Of a DNA stretch of 21,137 nt, positions 15,157 through 21,137 are shown piece by piece (position 1 is the first letter of the stretch; each line of letters begins with the position of its first letter). The position numbers were made by a program, and so were the translations under genes. This stretch comes from an uncultured Eubacteriales bacterium (lineage in GTDB: Bacteria; Bacillota; Clostridia; Peptostreptococcales; Anaerovoracaceae), in assembly GCA_900540145.1 (NCBI GenBank), contig UQEW01000038.1:1-21137 (forward strand), in the 5' to 3' direction. The notes beneath the pieces were generated by a model. It ran no database searches, was not told the DNA's origin, and worked only from the letters and a program-made list of their open reading frames with translations.

Positions 15157-15881
15157 TTTAGATTTCCTTCTTTCTTAAATTGCTCAATTATGCTTTTTTC
15201 TGCTCTTGAAATGGTCATCTGCGAAACCCCTAATTCCTTGGCTATCGCCGCCTGAGATTTGTTTTCGATGAATCTCTCTTTAAAAATATATCTGTAGGTT
15301 TCGCTGAAATTGGAAAGGACTTTCGAAATTATTTCATTCATTTCTACTCGTTCATATCCTAAATCTTCAAATCCTATATACTGTTCAAGGGGGTTATCCT
15401 CATTTTCATCGGATACGCCGGCGCTTTCAAGGGAATACGTTCCGTAAGCTTTGGAACTTTCCATGGCTTGCATTATCTGCTCACCGGAATATCCCGTAAC
15501 TTCAGATATCTCATCTATGCTGGGAGTCCTGCCAAGTTTGGCTGAAAGGTCGTTTTTCACTTCGTAAACTTTCGAAGTTATTTCCTTAAGCCTTCTCGGA
15601 ACTTTAAGGCTCCATTGCTTGTCCCTGAAATATTTTTTAATCTCTCCCAGTATCGTAGGCGTAGCAAAACTCTTGAACTCAAAGCCCTTTGACGGGTCAA
15701 AGCGTTCAACTGCTGAAACCAGGGCCAAAGCCCCGACTTGATAGAGATCGTCGTAATCTACACCTTTTCCTAAATACTTTCTTATCAGTATATCAACCAT
15801 GTACAGATTTTCTTCAACGATCTTGTTTCTTAGCTCTATGGTAGGGTGTTTCGCGTACTGGTCGAATAATTCTGAATTCAT
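15153..15881 (-). CDS. RNA polymerase sigma factor, SigB/SigF/SigG subfamily
   Basis: An alternative sigma-70-type factor of 242 residues. Region 2 (about 20-95) has DYDDLYQVGALALVSAVERFDP, FEFKSFATPTILGEIKKYFRD and VPRRLKE; region 3 (about 98-145) has LGRTPSIDEISEVTGYSGEQIM; region 4 (about 190-235) ends in the helix-turn-helix KSQAAIAKELGVSQMTISRAE. Its start shares one base with the stop of the anti-sigma gene (TAATG), so the two are co-translated. Whether it serves stress, sporulation or another role cannot be read from sequence. No spoIIAA- or RsbV-like gene accompanies it, and its neighbours gyrA and trpS are not the usual spoIIA context, so I do not call it sigF or sigB. Confidence 0.92.
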   Translation of the reverse strand: MNSELFDQYAKHPTIELRNKIVEENLYMVDILIRKYLGKGVDYDDLYQVGALALVSAVERFDPSKGFEFKSFATPTILGEIKKYFRDKQWSLKVPRRLKEITSKVYEVKNDLSAKLGRTPSIDEISEVTGYSGEQIMQAMESSKAYGTYSLESAGVSDENEDNPLEQYIGFEDLGYERVEMNEIISKVLSNFSETYRYIFKERFIENKSQAAIAKELGVSQMTISRAEKSIIEQFKKEGNLK

Positions 15882-16282
15882 TATTTTTCCTTTATCATTT
15901 TTATGATCTTTTTGCCGCTTGGATTGTCTAAAATTTCTACCTTCGTCATAAGTGACTGTATAACGAAAATACCTAAATTTCCCTCATTTGGGCAGTCCAG
16001 ACAAGGTTTTTTTACTTTTTGAAGATTATGACTTGAGCTCATATCCTGTACGGAAATCTCAAGTTTTCCTTCATTTACAATGCATTCTACCTGGTATTTT
16101 TCCGCAAAGCCTTCCTGTCCATGACAACTTATATTTCTGCAAGCTTCCGCAACGGCATTTTTTATATCGTCTACTTCTTCTATGTCAAATCCTGCGGTAT
16201 CTGCTATAGATCCTATGGCAAGGCGCATCATGGTAATATACTCAGGTCTCCCCGGAATGGCAAATGTCAATTTATCTGTCAT
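15881..16282 (-). CDS. RsbW/SpoIIAB-like anti-sigma factor (GHKL fold), atypical
   Basis: Predicted to bind and hold the sigma factor encoded directly downstream. The 133 residues follow the RsbW plan: an N-terminal strand LTFAIPGRPEYITMMR, the N-box DIKNAVAEACRN with E46 and N50, the G1 region, and a C-terminal LGIFVIQSLMTKVEILDNPSGKKIIKMIK. The G1 box is degenerate: after D80 comes MSSSHN instead of the usual DxGxG-type glycines. The ATP lid contains C94-L-D-C97. ATP binding or kinase activity may therefore be altered. AGGAGG lies 8 nt before the ATG, 19 nt after the gyrA stop. Confidence 0.87.
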   Translation of the reverse strand: MTDKLTFAIPGRPEYITMMRLAIGSIADTAGFDIEEVDDIKNAVAEACRNISCHGQEGFAEKYQVECIVNEGKLEISVQDMSSSHNLQKVKKPCLDCPNEGNLGIFVIQSLMTKVEILDNPSGKKIIKMIKEK

Positions 16283-16301
16283 TTTTAACGCCTCCTCTTA
16301 T

Positions 16302-18794
16302 TTACAGCGTAAGCTGCTGGCCTTCATCTTTATCTGTTCCTTTATCTTCTTCGTTTTCCATGTCATCTTCTCTGGCAACCTTAGCAAGGGCAATGATATT
16401 GGCGTCTCCTGCCACGCTCATTATTTTAACGCCTTGGGTCGCTCTTCCCAGTCTGGAAACCTCATTGGCCTGCATTCTGATGATGATACCGTCGGAATTG
16501 ATAAGCATTATGTCATCGTCATCATCTACAACCATAGCGCCCACCAGTTCCCCGGTCTTCTTGAATTTGGCCTTGTCATAAGTTAAAAGCCCTTTGCCGC
16601 CTCTTACCTGGGTCTTGTATTCTTCTACTTTTGTTCTCTTCCCGTAACCTTTTTGAGTTACTACGAGAAGTTCCTGTCCAGGTTCAACCAGCTCCATAGC
16701 TACAACTTCGTCATCTTTTTCCAATTTGATAGCTCTTACTCCGCCGGCTATTCTTCCCATAGGTCTTACATCTTCTTCAGAGAAGGAAATGCATTTTCCG
16801 TGTTTAGTAACTATTATGACCTTATTGGTTCCGGTAGTCTGTTTGATACCTATAAGCTCATCGTCCTCTTTAAGGTTCATCGCTATAAGGCCTGTCTTTC
16901 TGTTGGTATCAAAATTGGATAGAGCTGTCTTTTTAATTATTCCGTGTTTAGTTACGCCGATGAGGAACTTATCTTCTGCGAACTCTTTTATAGGAATAAC
17001 AGCTGTAATTCTTTCTCTTTGCATCAAATTGAGGAAGTTGACAGCAGGGGTTCCTTTGGCTGTTCTCGTCGCTTCAGGAATCTCATAAGCCTTTATCTTA
17101 TGGGCTTTTCCTGTGTTTGTAAAGAACATCAAATAATCGTGGGTAGAAGTCATTATCATGTTCTTGACAAAGTCGTTCTCACGAGTGGTTATTCCTGTTA
17201 TGCCTTTGCCGCCCCGTCTCTGAGCTCTATAAGTATCTGCCGGAACTCTCTTGATATATCCCAAGTGGGTGAGAGTAACGCATACGTTCTGCTCTTCGAT
17301 AAGGTCTTCTTCCTCCAGCTCTTCAGCTGCAGCTTTTATCTTAGTCTTTCTCTTATCTCCCCATTTTTCTTTGATTTCAAGAAGTTCTTCTTTTACTACG
17401 CCCATGAGCTTGTGCTCGTCAGCAAGAAGTTCGGCGTAGTAAGCGATTTTTTTAAGAAGCTCTTGGTATTCGTTTTCTATTTTCTCTTTTTCCAGACCTT
17501 GCAATCTGCGCAGCTGCATGTCTAAGATAGCTTGAGCCTGAATTTCTGACAGCTGAAATCTGTCCATCAGTTTTTCTTTGGCATCATTGTAGCTGCTTCT
17601 GATTATCTTGATTATTTCGTCTATGTTATCTAAAGCTATGAGATATCCCTCTAAAATATGAGCTCTTGCTTCAGCTTTTTTCTTGTCGAATATCGTCCTT
17701 CTTGTTACTACTTCTTTCTGGTGTTTCAGATATTCGCTGATTATCTCATAAAGGTTGAGAATTTTAGGACGTCCGTCTACGAGAGCCAGCATTATCATCG
17801 AAATGCTGTCCTGCATCTGGGTATGCTTATATAGTCTGTTGAGAATTATGTTGGCGTTGACATCGCGCTTAAGCTCGATGACTATTCTCATACCTTTACG
17901 GTTGGATTCGTCACGGATTCCTGTTATTCCTTCGATTCTCTTATCTCTTACCAGATCGGCTATCTTTTCGATAAGCCTTGCTTTGTTGACCTGATACGGA
18001 ATTTCTGTTACGATAATCTGCTGTTTGCCGTGGCTTGCTTCTTCTATTTCGGCAACAGCTCTTACCACAACTTTTCCCTGACCGGTGCGGTAAGCTTCTC
18101 TCATGGAAGCTTTGCCCATTATCATAGCGCCGGTAGGGAAGTCAGGTCCTTTTATTATCTTGATAAGGTCTTCCACAGTCGACTCCGGCTCGTCAATTAC
18201 TTTGACTGCCGCGTCTATTACTTCGCAAAGGTTGTGAGGAGGTATGGAAGTTGCCATACCTACTGCTATACCGTTGGACCCGTTTACGAGAAGATTTGGA
18301 AATCTCGATGGAAGAACTACAGGTTCTTTTTCTTCTCCGTCGAAGTTGGGAGTAAAATCCACCGTATCCTTATCTATATCTCTGAGCATCTGCAGTGCCA
18401 AAGGAGTCATCCTCGCTTCTGTATAACGCATGGCAGCAGCGCCGTCTCCGTCTACGGAACCGAAGTTTCCGTGGCCGTCTACCAAAGTGTATCTTATGTT
18501 AAAAGGCTGTGCCAGCCTTACCATGGCGTCGTATATGGAGGAGTCGCCGTGAGGGTGATATTTACCCATTACTTCGCCGACGATACGGGCAGATTTTTTG
18601 TGAGGCTTATCCGGTGTAACACCTAGTCCGCTCATTCCGTAAAGAATTCTTCTGTGTACAGGTTTAAGTCCGTCTCTTACGTCAGGAAGGGCTCGGCCTA
18701 CGATTACACTCATGGCGTAATCTATATAGGAGTCTTTCATCTCCTTATTTATTTCATGTTGTATCAGCTTTTGATCTTCAAAAAACGTAGCCAT
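16302..18794 (-). CDS. gyrA: DNA gyrase subunit A
   Basis: Breaks and rejoins DNA in the gyrase A2B2 complex that introduces negative supercoils. The 830 residues carry the catalytic tyrosine Y124 in AAMRYTEAR, and the quinolone region GKYHPHGDSSIYD with S85 and D89 (E. coli S83 and D87) in the usual sensitive form. The GyrA box QRRGGKG opens the C-terminal pinwheel, which distinguishes it from ParC. The tail (about 805-830) is acidic. An in-frame stop directly precedes the ATG, so the start is fixed, yet the nearest AGGAGG is 14 nt away, unusually far. It is 23 nt downstream of gyrB and forms one operon with it. Confidence 0.98.
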   Translation of the reverse strand: MATFFEDQKLIQHEINKEMKDSYIDYAMSVIVGRALPDVRDGLKPVHRRILYGMSGLGVTPDKPHKKSARIVGEVMGKYHPHGDSSIYDAMVRLAQPFNIRYTLVDGHGNFGSVDGDGAAAMRYTEARMTPLALQMLRDIDKDTVDFTPNFDGEEKEPVVLPSRFPNLLVNGSNGIAVGMATSIPPHNLCEVIDAAVKVIDEPESTVEDLIKIIKGPDFPTGAMIMGKASMREAYRTGQGKVVVRAVAEIEEASHGKQQIIVTEIPYQVNKARLIEKIADLVRDKRIEGITGIRDESNRKGMRIVIELKRDVNANIILNRLYKHTQMQDSISMIMLALVDGRPKILNLYEIISEYLKHQKEVVTRRTIFDKKKAEARAHILEGYLIALDNIDEIIKIIRSSYNDAKEKLMDRFQLSEIQAQAILDMQLRRLQGLEKEKIENEYQELLKKIAYYAELLADEHKLMGVVKEELLEIKEKWGDKRKTKIKAAAEELEEEDLIEEQNVCVTLTHLGYIKRVPADTYRAQRRGGKGITGITTRENDFVKNMIMTSTHDYLMFFTNTGKAHKIKAYEIPEATRTAKGTPAVNFLNLMQRERITAVIPIKEFAEDKFLIGVTKHGIIKKTALSNFDTNRKTGLIAMNLKEDDELIGIKQTTGTNKVIIVTKHGKCISFSEEDVRPMGRIAGGVRAIKLEKDDEVVAMELVEPGQELLVVTQKGYGKRTKVEEYKTQVRGGKGLLTYDKAKFKKTGELVGAMVVDDDDDIMLINSDGIIIRMQANEVSRLGRATQGVKIMSVAGDANIIALAKVAREDDMENEEDKGTDKDEGQQLTL

Positions 18795-18817
18795 TTATTC
18801 TGTTTCGCCCTCCTTTC

Positions 18818-20743
18818 TTAAATATCAAGCGTCGCGTAAACGGCGTTTTCTTCTATGAATTTTTTGCGAGGAGGGACTTTGTCTCCCATCAGTATGGAGA
18901 AAGTCTGGTCCGCTTCCGCACTGTCTTCTATGGTTATCTGTATAAGCGTTCTGTGTTCATAATCCATGGTTGTATCCCAAAGCTGCTCGGCATCCATTTC
19001 TCCCAGACCTTTGTAACGCTGAATGTCAGCTTTTCCCTGTTTTTCTTCAAGGGTCTTCATGAGTTTTGCCTGCTCTTCTTCGCTATAGGTGTAATATACG
19101 TCTTTACCTTTTTTTACTTGATACAGAGGCGGCTGGGCAGCGTAAACATAGCCTCCTTCGATGAGCGGTCTCATGTATCTGTAGAAGAAGGTTAGCAGCA
19201 GCGTCCTTATGTGAGCTCCGTCTACGTCGGCATCGGTCATGATGATTATCTTATGGTATCTGAGTTTTTCTACGTTAAAATCATCTCCGATACCGCAGCC
19301 GAAAGCTGTTATCATGTTCTTGATTTCATCTGAATTTAAAATTTTATCAAGTCTGGCTTTTTCAACGTTTAGAATCTTACCTCTGAGAGGAAGTATGGCT
19401 TGGCGCTTCCTGTCACGGCCGTCCTTGGCGCTGCCTCCGGCGGAATCTCCCTCTACCAGGAAAATTTCACATTGAGCAGGGTCTTTGTCTGAACAGTCTG
19501 CCAGTTTGCCGGGGAGGGAGAAGCTTTCAAGAGCTCCTTTTCTCCTTGTCATATCTCTGGCTTTCCTTGCGGCTTCTCTTGCACGAGCTGCCTTAATGCA
19601 CTTTTCCAATATAACTTTGGCCTGAGCAGGGTTTTCTTCGAGGAAAGCCATGAGGTTTTCGTTGGTTGAAGTTTCCACAAAACCTCTCATGTCAGGGTTT
19701 CCGAGTTTGGCCTTCGTCTGTCCCTCAAACTGAGGTTCTTCCAACTTAACCGAAACGATGGCGGCAAGCCCTTCTCTCACATCTTCTCCGCTGAGAGAGT
19801 CATCGTTTTCTTTTAAAATCTTGGCCTTTTTGCCGTAATCGTTGAAAATCCTGGTCAAGGCGCTTTTAAAGCCTACTATGTGAGTTCCGCCGTCTGTGGT
19901 GTTTATGTTATTGGCGTAGCCCAAAACAAGTTCGCTGTAGCTGTCGGTATACTGCATAGCTACTTCGACCTCGCAATTTTCTTTTACAACTTCAAAATAA
20001 ATGATATCAGGATGAATCGGGTCTTTATTCTCGTTGATGAATTTTACAAATTCTTTGATTCCTCCTTCGTAATGGAAGGTTTCGCTTTTTTTCTTTCCTT
20101 CACGCTCATCCTTGAAAACGATCTTGATTCCTTTGTTCAGGAATGCCATCTCTCTCAGTCTATGCTGGAGAGTGTCGTAGTCAAATATGGTGGTCTCAAA
20201 AATTTCAGGATCCGGCCAGAAGGTAGTCTTACATCCTGTCTTTTTAGATTCTCCAATGATTTCAAGAGGGGTTACGGTTTTTCCTCTTTCATAGCACTGC
20301 TTGTAGATTTTACCGTTTCTCTTGATTTCTACTTCCATATGAGTAGAAAGAGCGTTGACTACAGAAGCTCCTACGCCGTGGAGACCTCCGGAAACCTTGT
20401 ATCCTCCGCCTCCGAATTTTCCTCCTGCGTGAAGAATCGTATGAATTACTTCCACAGCAGGTATACCCATTTTAGGATGCTTGTCCACAGGCATACCTCT
20501 TCCGTCATCTTCTACAGTTATGGAATTGTCTTTGCAGATGGTAACGTGTATATTTTTACAATATCCGGCTAATGCTTCATCAATACTATTATCAACTATT
20601 TCGTAAACAAGATGATGTAATCCGCGCGCTCCTGTACTTCCTATATACATTCCGGGTCTTTTTCTTACAGCTTCAAGACCCTCTAAGACCTGTATCTGGG
20701 CCGCATCATACTGCCCATTCGTCTTTTCTTCCAGTAAACTCAT
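18818..20743 (-). CDS. gyrB: DNA gyrase subunit B
   Basis: ATPase subunit of gyrase, 641 residues, matching the short Gram-positive form. The GHKL ATP site shows EIVDNSIDEA, EDDGRGMPV and GGLHGVGASVVNALS. The TOPRIM domain has LVEGDSAGGSA with E431, and MTDADVDGAHIRTL with D504, D506 and D508. The C-terminus has QRYKGLGEM and ends in TLDI, typical of GyrB. Pairing with a downstream gyrA carrying the GyrA box rules against ParE. The ribosome site (AAGGGTG) is imperfect. A sigma-A promoter lies just upstream. In many Firmicutes gyrB follows recF near the origin, but no such gene is in the window. Confidence 0.98.
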   Translation of the reverse strand: MSLLEEKTNGQYDAAQIQVLEGLEAVRKRPGMYIGSTGARGLHHLVYEIVDNSIDEALAGYCKNIHVTICKDNSITVEDDGRGMPVDKHPKMGIPAVEVIHTILHAGGKFGGGGYKVSGGLHGVGASVVNALSTHMEVEIKRNGKIYKQCYERGKTVTPLEIIGESKKTGCKTTFWPDPEIFETTIFDYDTLQHRLREMAFLNKGIKIVFKDEREGKKKSETFHYEGGIKEFVKFINENKDPIHPDIIYFEVVKENCEVEVAMQYTDSYSELVLGYANNINTTDGGTHIVGFKSALTRIFNDYGKKAKILKENDDSLSGEDVREGLAAIVSVKLEEPQFEGQTKAKLGNPDMRGFVETSTNENLMAFLEENPAQAKVILEKCIKAARAREAARKARDMTRRKGALESFSLPGKLADCSDKDPAQCEIFLVEGDSAGGSAKDGRDRKRQAILPLRGKILNVEKARLDKILNSDEIKNMITAFGCGIGDDFNVEKLRYHKIIIMTDADVDGAHIRTLLLTFFYRYMRPLIEGGYVYAAQPPLYQVKKGKDVYYTYSEEEQAKLMKTLEEKQGKADIQRYKGLGEMDAEQLWDTTMDYEHRTLIQITIEDSAEADQTFSILMGDKVPPRKKFIEENAVYATLDI

Positions 20744-20776
20744 TTTTTCACCCTTTTCATAAAAATTAGCTATATA

Positions 20777-20805
20777 AGTATATCACGTTTGGAGAGTTTT
20801 TTCAA
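20777..20805 (-). promoter_or_regulatory. sigma-A promoter of the gyrB operon
   Basis: On minus, TTGAAA (20805-20800), a 17-nt spacer and TATACT (20782-20777), with a start expected near 20770 and a leader of about 27 nt. It probably drives gyrB, gyrA, the anti-sigma and sigma genes and trpS. Confidence 0.8.
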
Positions 20806-21010
20806 ATTAAATATGACAGAATGCACGTTTATGGTTGCTCACATAAGTTTATAGGCTGGTAAATGTGATTAGTGTACGGGGGTATATAGATATAATTTAC
20901 AAGCTTGTGTCGGGCTTGTATGCGGTTGAAGTGTAATGTATCAATACTAAGTTACAATTGCAAAAAATTTATAAAGTTCTATCATTTTATCACTCTTCTT
21001 ATTGTACTTG

Positions 21011-21060
21011 TAAATTTGTATAAATTTGAATAGCTCTGAATAATCTTGAATTAACTTGAA
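21011..21060. repeat. five 10-bp units, consensus TAANYTTGAA
   Basis: The consecutive decamers taaatttgta, taaatttgaa, tagctctgaa, taatcttgaa and ttaacttgaa are in exact 10-base register, near one helical turn. The similarity is diverged but the phase is unbroken. It could be a phased bend or binding array, or chance in AT-rich DNA. Confidence 0.45.
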
Positions 21061-21095
21061 ACGCAAACTCCACGAATTCTTAAAAATTTTGTTTT

Positions 21096-21123
21096 TTTAT
21101 AGGAGCCGTATAAAATCTCGCAA
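21096..21123 (-). promoter_or_regulatory. possible second promoter upstream of gyrB
   Basis: On minus, TTGCGA (21123-21118), a 16-nt spacer and TATAAA (21101-21096). If used, it would give a transcript with about 350 nt before the gyrB start, or a separate RNA. It is AT-rich surrounding sequence, so chance is a serious alternative. Confidence 0.3.
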
Positions 21124-21137
21124 GTTAAAAGCACTCT

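Larger units (their letters stand above)
20806..21137. other. AT-rich gene-free region upstream of gyrB
   Basis: No credible reading frame on either strand. It holds a 7-bp inverted repeat (TACAAGC 20898-20904 with GCTTGTA 20914-20920), a 10-bp-phased repeat array (21011-21060) and a second possible minus-strand promoter at 21096-21123. No DnaA box of the TTATCCACA type is seen, so I do not call an origin. Confidence 0.6.

Noticed and set aside
20947..20985. Twelve-residue leader peptide upstream of gyrB (starting MIELYKFF)
   Set aside because: The ribosome site is weak, there is no attenuator-like structure after it, and such short frames are common in AT-rich DNA.
21011..21060. CRISPR array
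   Set aside because: The 10-bp units are too short, diverged and without spacers, and no cas genes are present.
20806..21137. Chromosomal origin next to gyrB
   Set aside because: No DnaA boxes of the TTATCCACA type, no dnaA, dnaN or recF in the window; AT-richness alone is not enough.

Overview
The window reads as chromosomal DNA of an anaerobic, low-to-moderate GC Clostridia-class Firmicute. The evidence is a Re-type (homocitrate-synthase-like) citrate synthase, a cobalamin-dependent methionine synthase with a separate reactivation protein, strong AGGAGG ribosome sites and sigma-A-type promoters. I cannot name the genus; a relative of the Anaerovoracaceae/Eubacteriales is only a guess. There is no phage, transposase, rRNA, tRNA or CRISPR. 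Fifteen genes are supported.

Region 1 (1-326) has no gene. It holds a chain of hairpins, including two homologous long palindromes with compensatory arm changes, downstream of a leftward operon. Region 2 (327-5508, minus strand) is that operon: Re-citrate synthase, a GntR/FCD regulator, aconitase, isocitrate dehydrogenase. Together they form the oxidative half-cycle from oxaloacetate and acetyl-CoA to 2-oxoglutarate, the anaerobe's route to glutamate. The regulator sits inside the operon, and the upstream region carries several short inverted repeats that could be its operators. Region 3 (5509-6862) has a divergent promoter region, an alpha/beta hydrolase on plus, and a 98-residue orphan on minus with a tandem duplication across its start.

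Region 4 (6912-11082, plus) is a methionine operon: metF, a MetH reactivation-domain protein, and a MetH that lacks that domain. They make methyl-THF, transfer its methyl group to homocysteine through cobalamin, and repair oxidised cobalamin. Region 5 (11119-14076, minus) holds a membrane-anchored Xre regulator and a MerR-ATPase-permease ABC export operon with a MerR-type 19-bp-spacer promoter.

Region 6 (14098-20805, minus) is one transcription unit with clear ends: a promoter before gyrB, then gyrB, gyrA, an RsbW-like anti-sigma factor, a SigB/SigF-type sigma factor and trpS, closed by a terminator. The last three genes overlap or nearly touch. No anti-anti-sigma gene is visible, and the anti-sigma factor has a degenerate ATP-binding motif plus a CxxC pair in the lid. 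Region 7 (20806-21137) is AT-rich non-coding DNA with a 10-bp-phased repeat.

The most unusual items are the covarying hairpin pair, the gyrase-sigma-trpS operon with its atypical anti-sigma factor, and the self-contained Re-citrate synthase operon. Nothing here is demonstrably a new defence or mobile system.
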